Below, in pieces: positions 20,741 to 36,769 of a DNA stretch of 64,000 nt. The DNA lies in the NCBI GenBank assembly GCA_963513935.1, contig OY740767.1:80650060-80714059 (forward strand). Direction: 5' to 3'. Every line of letters starts with the position of its first letter. Position 1 is the stretch's first letter. The notes under the pieces are model-generated. The model searched no databases. It was not told the origin of the DNA and was given only the letters and a program-made list of their open reading frames with translations. The stretch is from Aphrophora alni. Lineage: Eukaryota; Arthropoda; Insecta; Hemiptera; Aphrophoridae. The translations under genes were made by a program, and so were the position numbers.

Positions 20741-22640
20741 TTCTATTATTGATATATTTGACCATTCTGTATGATAAAAATAATAAAACAGTGTTAAAAT
20801 CCACAATTGTTGTTTCGTCCTTGACTTGTCATCAATGATTTAACAACTCACTCATGAGCTCACAACCCAAACATTTGTATCAACACAAAGTCATTGAGTG
20901 GTTGGCAGTTGATAATTTTTTTTTGTTATTGTGATATTAACTACATTATAATTTGACTAATATAATGATATCTTATAATAAGTAAATAAATTGTTTACTT
21001 TGTTGTAGAGAAAGCATATCGTTATTTATGTGGAACATTAAAAGTTTGTTTCACCCATCACGGACTGTTTCATCAGCTGTTGGACTCAACAATTAAATGA
21101 AATATATCACAACATAAAAATCACATAAATGCATTATAAATTATCCGTGGCTTTCTTTTTGGTTATTATGTAACAAACGTACACGAGTGTTGACACACCC
21201 ATAGTCGTTCATGTACTAGTGACCAGAGACACAGCTTTATATAATTTAAAATTTAAATGTAATTAATTGATTATGGATTTAAGAATGTAAAAATAAATAA
21301 TTGAAATTATATAATGTAGAGTGTAGAACAAAAGAATGCGAGAGCGTATAAAAAAAATTAATTAAGAATAGGAGTAAAATATTTGTGTGTAATAAGATGG
21401 GAAATATACTATTTTTTTCAAAAAACAACCTGCTGATATAGTAGTTGATGAGATTTGTGGACATAATAATAAATAAGACAGACGTTAAAAGGTATATTGA
21501 CACAATTATTTATTGCAGTGTTTCTTTGGTTTCCAAGGTGCACTTTGGGATTGATGTTAAATAGTATACCCATTACAAGGGGGGGGGGAGGGTCAAATCA
21601 AACCACAAAAAGTTTTTTTTCATCTTTGCAAATTTCTCTACTTAACTCCTTGTACATATGTCAATTAAAATTAGTAAGTGTTTTGGTAATAATTGGTTCG
21701 GATACATTTATTTAACACAAAATATAACAAAGAAAACATTTAAAAGGCAATTTCTCGATTAAGCGTAAAAATATTTCTAACTTATGGACATTATAGAGTA
21801 CAATGTCAATTACCAAAGTCAAATAATATTTTGGAATAACAAATTAAAATTGATGCGTTTTAGTTAAAATTGCTTTTTTACTATTTTACGATTTAGCTAT
21901 AAACTTATAATAAAGCAAACATAGAATTTTTGTTAGAAATCGAGTTTTGATTGAACGCGATCAAAGTTTATTTTAAAAATTTTTTTTCTTGAACTAAATT
22001 GTCCTGTTGTTTGAAATATTTTCAATGACTAGGGCATTATTATTCAAAATTGCACGTAAATATAACGGAATCAGTGTAACCAACTTGGGTAAATTAAAAG
22101 GTTTTCATACAAGTGACACGACCTAATGAGTATTGTAAACCTTAAAATATTTTAGTTTTGAATTACAATTTATAGAAATATATATTATATATATAAAAAT
22201 ATAATACTGACTCCTTACTTTTATAGTACATTAATAAAATTTAAGAAATCATTAAAAAAACAATGATAATCGACGAAAATATTGTAGCATACAAAATAAG
22301 ACCAAAAAACATTAGTATAATATTGGCTGTAGAGTTAACAGGAGAGTGAAGACAGACCAAAATAATTTCATAAAGAAGTACTTTTAAACGAGGGTAATAA
22401 AATAATATTTTAGTATAATTTTATTTTTTTAAATTAAAAAATGTGTCTCCTTTTACATTACTTTCCCTGAACTGCATTTGAGGAAGTAGATTATGAGAAT
22501 AATATTTGTTGAATAGTACTTCGGAGTTTGTTATTACAATGTATTCCTTTCCAGTGAAAAGTTCCATTGATCTATAGAGTATACTGTGGTTAGTAAAGTG
22601 GTACAAAAATATCTTTCTTAACAATAATCTTTTCATTGTA
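20741..22640. other. AT-rich DNA, nothing recognised
   Basis: Contains a short poly-G run near 21580. A minus-strand open frame at 22421-22636 faces the conserved block at 22641 in divergent orientation but has no recognised motif. Confidence 0.45.
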
Positions 22641-22853
22641 ATGCCACATGAATTCAGATCTGAGATACAAATATGTCATAAAATGTGTCACCAAATGGTT
22701 TATTTCAAAACCCTAGCACGTGATGAAGTGGCAACTTGTCTAGCAAAATGCTCTTTCTTGATATTTCAGTATTATGTGCAGGAAACAAATGACATGTTTG
22801 AATTTATGATGACAGAATTCACATTGAATAACGACAAGAGCTTCAAATCTTAA
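22641..22853 (+). other. unidentified coding-like block, copy 1 of 2
   Basis: A 70-codon ATG frame whose core (RDEVATCLAKCSFLIFQYY, then QETND) reappears at 35.8-36.0 kb as RDEVEACLAKTSFLIFRYY and QEAND. Several differences between the two copies are at third codon positions. I do not recognise the family. It may be a fragment of a repeated gene or of an old mobile or virus-like element. Copy 2 is broken after about 45 codons by a frameshift or stop. Confidence 0.4.
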
Positions 22854-22859
22854 AAGTTT

Positions 22860-25800
22860 GTCTCTTTTAATAACACGCTTTAAGATGCTTTATCACAATT
22901 ATTAATCTCTTTACAGAGAATATATAAAATAATGTATCTCTGGAGAAACTTATTTTTATTATATTTAAAAAAAATGTTGCAATGTTTATTTATATACATT
23001 ATAATAAACATGAAAGAAATTCAGGCCGTTTTCGAAGGTGTTTTATTGTGTCAACAGTTTCTAAGAAACAAAACTGAATAATGTTCTTTTCATTTTACCA
23101 TCTATATATTTTTTTAAATTCAACTCTATCTAAAAATATTATATATAAATTAAATTCAGTATGTCATGATTGAAGTTGTGTTTTTTTAATTTATATTGAC
23201 ATAATATATTATGTTTATTGAAAGACATCATTAGATTTAAATTGCTCAACACATAAAAATGGTTTTATTCTTTTAAATTTTTCTTTAACATATCAAGTAC
23301 ATTATGCTACAATAATGAATTTATAACATTATTTTGATTATACCAATTATTGTACAAAGGGCTATAAATTTATAAAATTAAATTAAACGAACTCATTTAC
23401 ATATTTTTTGGAATAGACAAGTGATATGAGATTGTAAGCTTACCTCTCTGTACGAAAGTTGGTAACTGGATATTTTGGAACCAAGGTACTGCTAATGTCT
23501 AAGTTGAGATACCAAGTTGCATGAATAATCAATAATAAATATAAAATAATATTTAAAAAATTTTAAGTAAATTCTGATCACAATTTATTTCCATCCAAAA
23601 AAGTAATCCAATATATATAAATATATAAAAAAATTTTAATATGGAGAGTTAAATCAAACAAAATTTAATACATATTCATTTTAGATTAATTTATAAATAC
23701 GGAAACAAAAAAATCATAACCTAACATATCTATTGAGAACAAAGTCTCATGTAACTATTTTATTTTAAAATGTTATTTAAGGTAAACCATTTTAATAAAA
23801 TGATAACAAAATTAAGAAATTTTGTAAAATAATTACTTATTTAATTTGGTCAACAGAGATCAAATAGTTATTGTTTTATAGAGACCAAATTAATAGTTGT
23901 TCAAAAATCAATTTATAAAAGAAATTACTGAATTAATTATCAAAATTATTCCCTCATGGTTAGCTTCACCTTAAGGTTTAATAATAAAATGACAATAATA
24001 ATTCAAATTAATAGAATTTTTTTTTTGTTGTTTTAAGGTGAAAAACCATTTAATGCCTTTATTTTTGCATTATTATACCTAAACATACTTAATATGTATT
24101 TTTTTAGCTCTGATTATCTTATTTATTTGCTTTGATGATTTGAGGTGTGAAATAATTTTATAGGTAGTCAAAAAAAAATGCGAATCTTGTTCATGTATGT
24201 ATTACTCATATTCACATACGTGTTTTCGGATTTTTGAAAAAGTACACATTATAAAAAATAAAAACATAAGAAAAGGTCCCTAGACAGTATCTATAAATGT
24301 ATTTTTAAAAAATGTTACATTTAAAAACAATTCTTCTTCTTCTTCTTCTTCTTTTTGTTTATGTTACAAATCTTTAATTTTACTGTAACAAGTTAATAAA
24401 CCGTTAAGAAAAATTTTGAATAATTTTTAGAATCAAATCTTTTATTTATTTTATTGCATAGACATTAGTGTAGAAAGTATTATTTGAGAGTAAAACTCGT
24501 CGTTATTTTACACCAGAGCAAAGTTGGGGATCGCAGGATCAAACTGATTTATACCTGCCTATGATCACATAGTTTATTGAAAAAGTATGTCTCAATATGT
24601 TAAAAAAAAATTATTTACAATGAAAGTAAACTTTAAAAATATTTCGAATCAATTATGAGAATGGCTAGTGTAATACAATAATCCACTGTCTGCATTGTAG
24701 AAATGGTGACTTTACCAGGCGTCGAAAGAAAGACATGTTAAGCTCAAAGACTTTTATTTTAAAGAATATTTGACGAGATTGTTTGAAGTAGGCATAATTT
24801 ATTTACGATATTAAAACAATATACTTAAAGAAACACTGTTATTTTTTAATACAAAAAAAACGTCAATTCTATGCAAATTAAACTTTAATTGAAGAATTTT
24901 TTTCATAACCCAGAACACTTAATGCGCGATCTGAATAGACCTAAACGGACTGATTTTTAGTTGAATTGGAGGTAAAGTTGTAGTTACTTTTGGGAAAGTG
25001 AAAAAAATAATACCATATGAAGTATCGAATAAAATAAGAGAACAGGATGTAATGTTCTTCTCAAAACACAGATAGGAGACGATATAGAAACTTAGGAGTT
25101 AGTACAGAAGTGTTTACATTGAGGACGTTGATGAAATGAAACACTAAAACTATAAAATGAGACGTTAAATTACCAAAGGAGACATTCTTACATATTGTCG
25201 CTGTAACTTGTTTGCAACAAAACATACCACAGACAGTCATATCGAAACAGATAATTTTAAAAGTTTTTTTTCTGGTAAAATGGTAATCTGTTTTCCATAT
25301 CTCTTTCTCACCATATATATGATAGCGAATTCAACATCCAATATGTCTACCTAATTGTTTACCTAATACCATACAAAGTGACTTTCAAAAAACACTGGAT
25401 ACAAAACTTTAAAATTACAACAAATAAACTTCTTTTCTTTAATAATTTGAAAATATAAGTACAATAGTAAATTATTCAATATAAAGACAACCTATTGTAG
25501 CTATTTTAGAATTTACTAATTTTAAAAAATGCAATTATTATATTAACTGAATGATTTTTACCAAATATTTACAGTCTTATAATAAATTCATTCTACACCA
25601 AAAACATCGATGATTATAGGATAATCTAAATCAAATTGGGTATAATTTATAACATACACAAATATACACTATTATATCAATATTATATGAAAACATAATA
25701 AAGTATATTTTAGATAGTATATCTTTGCCATATAATCAACAAATCAATTGAATTCAACAACAAAATCTGTTGTAGAGAATTAACTTCATATATTATTAAT

Positions 25801-26417
25801 TAGCAACGATGTTTTACACACCAAGGGACAAATTTATACGATAAATCAATACAAGACGTATTCTGTGTAAATTTATCCATCATACTCAATGCCTATTTTA
25901 TACTTGCACCTCATATTTGTGTTGATAAAAGTAATTTTAAGAATAATAAATAAACATTTAAACATGAATTATGATATATATTGGTAAGGGTCATTTCCAT
26001 GTACCTGAAGCATAAATCTCAGATAATTATATTTAATATATTGAATTATCAGCATTTAAACACATGGTACATAATGCAAACATCAATGGTTTATGCATGG
26101 TGAAAACAACATGCAAATATTCTGTTGATCCAGCCTATTTAAACATTCAATCGATTACTTCTTACTTATGTTTTGAAGACAACGTCTGTTTACAAAGAAA
26201 CTATAATACATTTTCCGCATGATTGTTACTATTTAACTTAGGTATGTTTATTACTTTTGTTTAATAGTGGAAATAAAATTAGGTTCATTAATATATATTT
26301 CAAAGATAATATTTGAAATAAAATCGTAAACAACGTGAGTGTGTGGACGATTGTATGCACAATAATTCTCCTAAAACCTAACTGATTTTCGTTACATATT
26401 CCCTCTATCTTTGCTAG

Positions 26418-26420
<3 letters not shown>
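22860..26420. other. AT-rich DNA, nothing recognised
   Basis: Only simple sequence stands out: a CTT repeat near 24331-24353 and many poly-A or poly-T runs. No gene supported on either strand. Confidence 0.5.

Positions 26421-26421
<1 letters not shown>

Positions 26422-26481
<60 letters not shown>
26422..26481. repeat. (TA)n microsatellite
   Basis: About 30 uninterrupted TA units. Confidence 0.95.
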
Positions 26482-26482
<1 letters not shown>

Positions 26483-27916
26483 CATTACAGGTGCTAATTT
26501 TTGTTACATTACGCATCCTTTTTTAATTGTCCGTAATAATGGTTCGATTTTTTATATTTGTAAATATTAAATTTTCTAAGTACTCTGTAAAATAGAACAA
26601 TATATATTTAGTGTTGCTCTTATCTTGATAAACAATTACAAATTATATGAAACGAAATGTGCTGATATGGAAATCGAAAGTAATAATTATTTTACACAGT
26701 TAATTGAAGTAAAATTTATGAAGGACTTTCACAAAATTGTAGTCCAAAAGTACACAAATTTATTTTGCATCTTTTTTTAATATACCTCACTAATATAAAG
26801 ATTTGTATTTACACATTATTATTTTACCATTAAGTTATAAGGCATGATTATTATTTATTATGCTATATAAAAAAAAAAAAATTGTGCACAACGGTCACTT
26901 GTATTCATGTTTAATTATCCAAATTACGCACAGATCCTACCTAATCTCTTAAAAAATATTTATATCTTTATGTTATTAATTGCTCTATTTTAACCTATAA
27001 GTCTGGGAGTGTATTATTAGTGGAGTTAGGAACTAATAGTAACTATTTTGTATTTGAATTTACATTTATAATTATTTTTACTTCCGATTAAGTTTAAATG
27101 TATTTTACGTTTTCGTTCTAAATTACATCTAAAATATTGAAGTCATATAAGAAATTATCACTTATTCCAAGGTTTGCTCATAATTTATCTACATATCAAA
27201 CATAATCAAATCGGCCCACTCGTTTGACACATTGGGAGTTACATAACCAGTGGAAATATATTATTAAGATAGTTACAAAGTTGAAATCGATATTGACCCA
27301 TACGTAATTGTTTCTCTTTTCTACACCCTAAGGTTGAGAAAGTGTAAATAGTACAAAGTGCTTTTTAAAAATACATTCATTAAACGTTTCTATTTTATTA
27401 ATAATTATAGGTGGAGTTTCAGTAACATTTCACAATAAAGACAGATTTTATTATTTGTTGATTTTTTTTAATAAGCTACTGAAAATTAGATAATTATGAA
27501 ACACTATATTATAATGCTACCTAGACACAGGTAAAAAGCTTATTTTAATTATTATTGTTGACGTTCAACATGATTCACTGCTACCTATTGTGTCATAATC
27601 TTCTAAAACATTATAATAATGCTTAAGAGACCTCGCGCTGTTAAAACAACTGATAAAAAGCAACCATAAAAGTAAATAGCAATTAAAGCTTTCCTAAAGA
27701 GCAGATTCACTTATTCCGTATATTTCTTATTTTAAATATGGGTTCTTCTATACGTTTATGTTATTTTCTACAACTATGACTAATTTTTTGATATGTCTGT
27801 CTAATGGTATTTTTGTTCACCAACTTAATCATTTATTGAAATATTATAAAGTAATGTTTATATCATATAGTGAAATGTTTCGTACCTAAACAAACAAGTT
27901 CTAATAAACCGTAATA
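26482..27916. other. AT-rich DNA, nothing recognised
   Basis: No gene supported. Confidence 0.5.
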
Positions 27917-28037
27917 CGAATTATTTATATATTTTTATTCTCTAAATTTTATTTTGTATGTAAATAAGTATATGGGGCCTATATACTTATTTACATTCAA
28001 AATAAAATTTAGAGAACAAAAATATATAAATAATTCG
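27917..28037. repeat. 121-bp near-perfect hairpin (foldback)
   Basis: Arm 27917-27973 and arm 27980-28037 are reverse complements with only two visible mismatches over about 57 bp, around a loop containing GGGGCC. A transcript would fold into one long stem. It lacks a recognisable transposase or target duplication. It could be a tiny miniature inverted-repeat element or a source of double-stranded RNA. Confidence 0.9.
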
Positions 28038-29509
28038 AATTTATTCGTAAATATATCTACTTCTTTTAAGTAGTGAAACAAAATAAAATTAAATTGGATA
28101 TAATTATATCACAAGGTGACTTACAGCCAGACCAAGTTGTCTTACCTACATCGTTCTTTACAATTTTATATTGTATTGTAACACAGATCATTTTTTTCGA
28201 TAGTGTAATTATAAACTTTAAATATTCCCCTGGTATTAAATACAATCTGACAAAACATGCAATTTTCAAGGTAATATTTAATAGTATTTAATCAGGAAGG
28301 CTGCATAATTTTACTTGCTATAAATAATGAAGCGAATTTAAAATTCGAATAATTTACTAATTTCGGGTGTGTGTAGCTAATACAAAAATATTCTACAGCA
28401 GAAGATGTATAGAACATTTATTACTGTATGTTTAATACATTTTAACATGATGGTCAATTCACGTAAAAATGTAGCATAACCTGTAATGAAACTTTATACC
28501 TGTGCATAATATCTAATGTGTTGTGTGTATTTACTTTACATACCCATGTTTTAGAAATAGTTCTTATTAGATTTTCTACATCCGGTTGTATATTAAATTT
28601 TACATTTCTAATAACGATAAAGATTCTCAATAAATTATGTTTACGAGACTTTCATTGCTTGTTCTTGCTCCAAAGATTTAATTTAAAACTATAAATCTCA
28701 CACTTTGCGTTTAGACTAGTTTACATACTGAAATAAGTTTTTTCATAAGATACACTCTAAGTGTTGTTATTCCAGGTTACTATTATTGTTTATAAGAGTT
28801 GACGTTATGCTTAAATATAATTACATACTGTTATTGTAATAACCATTATTGATATAACTTTATCTAAATAAACATTGGCAGGTTTATGGCAGGATTTTTT
28901 ACTTTTGAGAAAAACTGAGAAAGTGTTTTAGTATTATTCGAAATAAACAGCAGTCATTATAAATGACGCAATCATTATTATAGTTTAACGCAAAAATATA
29001 TAAATATATAATTCTGAATGTTTTCCTTTATTATGTTATCAGACTTATCTGAAAATAAGTTTAGACGACAATAAGTATTGGTGTTGCTATATTTTCTATA
29101 CACAAAATATTCATCTCATTTTTATTTTATATTCTGTATAAGCCTTTATGACTTGGATTTTTCCCCGCTGTAAATTTAATATTTTTTAGATTTTCGATAA
29201 CTTTTGATTTGTTTTAAATATGAACAAATAATTTTAAAATTTTTGGACTCTCAGGGGTTAAAATCTCAACCAACACAATTGTGACGATTAGGCCTAACCT
29301 GAGTCTAAGTCCCGAAAAGCAACAGTCTTGACTGTGATGGTTAGGTTTTAATTAAGTAAAAATTTGATTTGTTTTTATGTGAAGAAAATTCAACTTCTAT
29401 GTTTTAAAATAAATTTTTTTATTATACAAACAAATTGACGTTGTAAAACAGTTATTTAAAAAACACCTAACTTTATAAACTTGTGTGTGTACATACATTC
29501 TCAAAGCGC
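28038..29509. other. AT-rich DNA, nothing recognised
   Basis: Two overlapping open frames on opposite strands at 28066-28291 have no motif and look like chance. A TAGGCCTA copy lies at 29289. Confidence 0.5.
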
Positions 29510-30785
29510 CTACATCTTGGAGTGGAATATCTTGAAACAATTTTTTTGCTTGAAGAGACTCGAGTATGTTTTGCATTTTTCGTACATTATGTTTCTATTT
29601 GTACATCAACTAACGATAACTTGTAATACTCTAGTCGCAGCGATGTCATCAACTCTTGGCTAATGTTCAAAGCCATCGAATCTATTATCGCCACAAGGTG
29701 GTAAAATTGAGATCGTCTGATCTGTGGCTCTTTATCTGATTCCTCAGATGGTAGACCATTATATACATTTCTTTTTTTCTGAATTCAGAAGCCATTTGTA
29801 AGTAGCGAGGCGAAAGCTCAATAGATCATGTCGATTTTACTTGGGATCTTGTTACCTTTAGCATCTCTCAAATACATCAATTGGGCATTGACAATTGCAA
29901 AGTCAATAAAATAAATTATTACTTCCAATGTCCTCTCACTGGTTAAAAATTATGTACGATAATACTCCACCAATTGATATAATACGTCAACTCCCCCTAT
30001 ACATTGATTTGGTTTAAACAATAGTGGGACAAGGAAAATCAATGGGTTGGTTACCGTTCTTCGAGCACCGTTTCACATTTGCTGATGGTGTTGCCCCAAA
30101 CAATATTGACGCCATCAAAACCTTCATGGTAACTTGCCACACGACATGCCACAGAAAGTTCTCCTTCATATTCCGCCTGCATTCCAGTAACACGATTACT
30201 CATGATAGTCAAAACCGTCGATCCCGATGGACTTAATTTCTCAAGGAATGATATTGAAGTAAAATATTTATCAAAGAAAACAAAACTTGGAAGTAGGATT
30301 GTTTTAACTCATTTCACTATTTCTTCTGGACCCTGCCCAAGTTCAATGTTTAGTAATGGGGTCGCTTGTCCTTGGTACACTTCCAAATCTAAAACGAGAC
30401 CGGAAGATAATAATACAACAAAAACCTTAATGCCTACAGGTCGGGGTTTGTTTTTCACAAATTGTCTCAAAGGGTATCTACGCGTGAATGGTATCATTTA
30501 TTCATATATAGTATTTGTAATCTCTTGGTAGATTCAAATAAACATTTTTACCTGCATCAATAATTGTTTGAACGTCCCAGAGTGGATTTTCCTTGTATAC
30601 GGGAGGATCTTTCTATCTACTAAGTGGAAAATATTTCATAACATCAAAATCGGCCTCGAGACGTTATATCTGTTACACATGAAAATATGTTGCCAATACA
30701 TCCTATGACGTGGATATTGGAAACATCCCATCAATAAAAGTAATAAGGTCACGCGAATTGGTGTTTGACATTTCGGACTTGTAAT
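29510..30785 (-). pseudogene. piggyBac-type transposase relic (copy 2, longer)
   Basis: Minus-strand relic spread over several frames. In order: a segment ending KENPLWDVQTIID (about 30600); [20 protein letters not shown] (30497 downward) followed by [22 protein letters not shown], the classic central DDE region; a VFFDKYFTS block (about 30270) with the second Asp; GGVDVLYQLVEYYRT near 29990, the GGVD motif; an INAQLMYLRDAKG-type helix; and a C-terminal cysteine-rich piece with EKCKTYSSLF and NCFKIFH near 29510-29590. Multiple frameshifts and stops make it inactive. Plus-strand open frames across 30024-30531 are its antisense shadows. Confidence 0.85.
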
Positions 30786-31785
30786 TAAATATTAATATGC
30801 AACAATAAGTTACTTTTGATATATATATTCTATTCACTTACGTTATTTTATTTAAAAAAAATTTCCGTCTATACATTCAAACGTTTAGAAAATCAGTTCT
30901 ATTAAGAACATTTTATCTCAAATCACTTTAAGTCAATAGTACCAATTACGTCGCTCGTAATAAATAAAATTAGCAAAAGATTTAATCTGTTACTAGTGTA
31001 CCAGGAATGCAAGAGATTTTGAGATATAATTGTATTATATGCCTGGCAAAATATAAATCTATTAAATAAGTATTATGAAAAAAAAAAAAGTATCAACCAT
31101 TAGAGACAAAATAATGAGTGTCTTTTAACGACAGAAATTAAATAAAATATCTATAATTTTAAGTATCAATTATACCAATATATGTAAAAAATTATACTGA
31201 GCTAAAGACACTAAGTTTAAGAAAACCTTCGGGTATACCATACCTTTTGTTTGGAAACTTAGGAACTACACTTGGATCAAATAAAATGATAATTATGTTA
31301 ACCGTTAGTATTAAATTTTAAAAATGGTAGTTGATAAATATTGAATATTCTTTAGCATTTGAAATTATGCAATACTCTTTTACTAAGATCATTTGAGCCT
31401 GAAAACTTAATTCATATATTGTTTAAAATAACAATAATATATCTTAAACGGTGTATGATCAAAAATTAAAATGTCATTCTGAGAGTCTAATAAATTTTAT
31501 TTACGTCTACTTGTTAATGATTTTATAAAATAACTGACACGTTTATAGTTATGTATTTTTAAATAACTAAATAATTTATCTAACCACATATAAATTAGGT
31601 TATATTCCTTAACTGAAATCTAAATATTGCCACAATACTTAAAAAAAAAAACGAATGAACAAAGATTAAAACATAATGTCTCTACTTACGATTGTTATGA
31701 TTATGGGTTTTGTAGCATACATATCGAACCTAATATAGACAAGATACATGATTTTAACAGAGACCCTTTTTACACAAAAAACTAA
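30786..31785. other. AT-rich DNA, nothing recognised
   Basis: No gene supported. A minus-strand 104-codon frame at 31666-31980 is hydrophobic and antisense to the Penelope-like relic that follows. Confidence 0.5.
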
Positions 31786-31789
31786 AGAA

Positions 31790-32523
31790 AAATGCAATTT
31801 TATGATTAAAGTAGATAAAAGAAATTTAGTGGTAACAATGAGCAAAAGAGGATATAATGATAAATCAAAGGAGTTCTTCCCAACAAACACAATGAGTAAA
31901 CTAAATAAAGACCCAATTGTTATATATACCTCAAGTCTGTAAATAGGAAAATCAATGAAAGGAAACATTTGATCAAACAAAACAATAAAGACTACTTAAA
32001 AATGTTTAAACCATCAACGCCTCAACTAAAGCACTACATACAAATCATGAACCAAACATCCCTATAAAAACACTAATTATTTTACCATTTTACTATTATA
32101 CAAATTAACAAAACTCCTTAAATAAATCATTAAAAAAATCAAATTACACAACAAATATAGACTAAAAATTATGAGAGAACCCATTGATAAAATTAACGAT
32201 ATTCCTATTAACACAGGCTACAAATTTGGCTCCTTTGACGTATTGCATTTGAACACCACCTTACCAATAAACGAAACCATAACTATTCTCCAAAGTAATC
32301 TCATATCCCTCAGAAAATTACCAAAAGAACAATATTTGAATTACTGAATTTCTATAACTATGAATCCACAAAATGATTTCTTATTTTAAATGAAATATAA
32401 ACGCAAAACAATGCCCCGGCAATGGGATCCCTTCAATATGGAAGATTGACCATATATTCTTCATGAAATAGAAAACCGATACATAATCAACTCTACAAAA
32501 AAAATTACAATCAAATCATATTA

Positions 32524-32589
<66 letters not shown>

Positions 32590-32880
32590 ATATGACGTAA
32601 TCTCCTTATTTACCAGCACTAAACTCCAAATTACCTACTTAGCCAAATATTTAAACAACATCTACCATTCTCTTACCTTTACTTCAGAAATAGATAACAA
32701 AAATAAATTAAATTACTAAGACATCACGATTGCCAAACTGGATAATAAACACAATTTAAAGATTTATAGAAAATCTACCCAAACAAACCAAAACATCCAA
32801 CACAAATTCAAGATATACTCATTCTCAAAAATAGGCCCTATAAATTTGTTTGAATTACAGAAAGAGCTCCCTTAATTCCC
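31790..32880 (+). pseudogene. Penelope-like reverse transcriptase relic (copy 4)
   Basis: Plus-strand pieces in the order of a Penelope-like reverse transcriptase. An IKVDKRNLVV block (about 31810) corresponds to the conserved ADK-G-N-V strand. GSFDVLHLNTTLPINETI (about 32230) corresponds to the SFDV-x-x-LYTN-x-P motif containing the first catalytic Asp. A PRQWDPFNM-like remnant of the QxxGxPMG region lies near 32410. A DD at 32586-32592 follows a (TA)n tract. DITIAKLDNKHNLKIYRKSTQTNQ (about 32720-32790, several frames) corresponds to the FLD-x-x-I and YRKPT motifs. Stops and frameshifts are frequent. No GIY-YIG domain follows. This is the only copy here that keeps the fingers-palm region. 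Confidence 0.72.
32526..32585. repeat. (TA)n microsatellite inside reverse transcriptase relic
   Basis: About 30 TA units, immediately followed by GATGAT where the catalytic Y-x-D-D box would be expected. Confidence 0.95.
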
Positions 32881-35819
<2,939 letters not shown>

Positions 35820-35821
35820 GT

Positions 35822-36018
35822 ATTCAGTTCAGAGATACCAAACATTTTACAAAACATGTCACCATACGTTTTGCTCAAATCCTATGAACGTGATGAAGTA
35901 GAAGCTTGTCTAGCAAAAACCTCTTTCCTGATATTTCGTTATTATATGCAGGAAGCAAATGACATATCTTGAATTTATGACGACAGAATTGAAAATGAAT
36001 AGTGACAAAAAACTCTAA
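35822..36018 (+). other. unidentified coding-like block, copy 2 of 2
   Basis: Aligns with 22652-22856. The shared reading RDEVEACLAKTSFLIFRYYMQ has a stop shortly after EANDIS, followed by the same GAATTTATGA(T/C)GACAGAATT stretch as copy 1 but in a shifted frame. It is therefore a decayed copy of the same unknown sequence. Confidence 0.4.
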
Positions 36019-36186
36019 ACTTAGTCATTTGTTCATATTACCAACAAATTCTAAGAAGATTTTTCAAAGCTGTGCATCTTTTATATCTAAAATGAAAAAT
36101 AAATTCAAAGAAAATAGTATTTTGATATTAATTTATTTTTCATAATATACTATAACGACTTCAAAAAGTATAATTTTGAATTCAAT

Positions 36187-36208
36187 ATATATATATATAT
36201 ATATATAT
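36187..36208. repeat. short (TA)n microsatellite
   Basis: About 11 TA units just before the CpG-rich block. Confidence 0.9.
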
Positions 36209-36229
36209 AGACATATATATATTCGTAAC

Positions 36230-36720
36230 GCTATAGTTTCGCGTCCTTCCATTGAAAAATTGCATTACGTTTTGCGTCCTCAGAAATTTGACGTCCGTAT
36301 ACGGACGCCCGATGACAATCCTTCGTTAAAATAATAACAGTTTCGAACTTTCGCGCCAAGTAATTTTTATAAGGAGTATTGCTGACCAATTAACCTTTTC
36401 CTTCATTTCCCCCCTTTATATTATCACTCCACGAGTCAGTATAAAGTTATTAAAGATTTGTCTTCGGACGCGAAACGGCGGTAACATGAAAATTTCGTAT
36501 ATTTTGTTAGTTCAAGCTTTTTTCGCCACGTGGCAGCTGCGTCGCCCCGTATAGTCTTGAATGTGTATAAATCTTTTCGTTCATCTATCAATTTCGCGTC
36601 AAATGATTTGACAACATCGCAATCGTAATTCTTCGCTGGCTTTGCGTATTACTACTCTCGACAGACAGAATTCAGAAGGAAACGCGTGTTTCAGTTTTGT
36701 TTACGCCGATTGAAATACAC
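36230..36720 (+). promoter_or_regulatory. CpG-rich island-like block with inverted CG motifs
   Basis: The CG dinucleotide density here is conspicuously higher than in surrounding AT-rich DNA. GTTTCGCGTCC at 36236-36246 is repeated exactly in inverted form at 36466-36476. A perfect palindrome CGTCCGTATACGGACG lies at 36292-36307. TTTCGCGTC recurs near 36593. TATAAA-like (36567) and CACGTGGCAG (36528) sequences are present. A 22-codon ATG frame at 36486-36554 begins with a hydrophobic MKISYILLVQAFFA. This could be a promoter or CpG island with a first coding exon, or a remnant of a CG-rich mobile element. No downstream gene is evident; the satellite array follows. Confidence 0.35.
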
Positions 36721-36769
36721 AATCATTTCAATTTTCATTATTGATGTGACTGTAGATGTTTGGTGGACC

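Noticed and set aside
30024..30531. Plus-strand open frames of 70 and 109 codons
   Set aside because: They are antisense to the minus-strand piggyBac relic, whose motifs explain the sequence.
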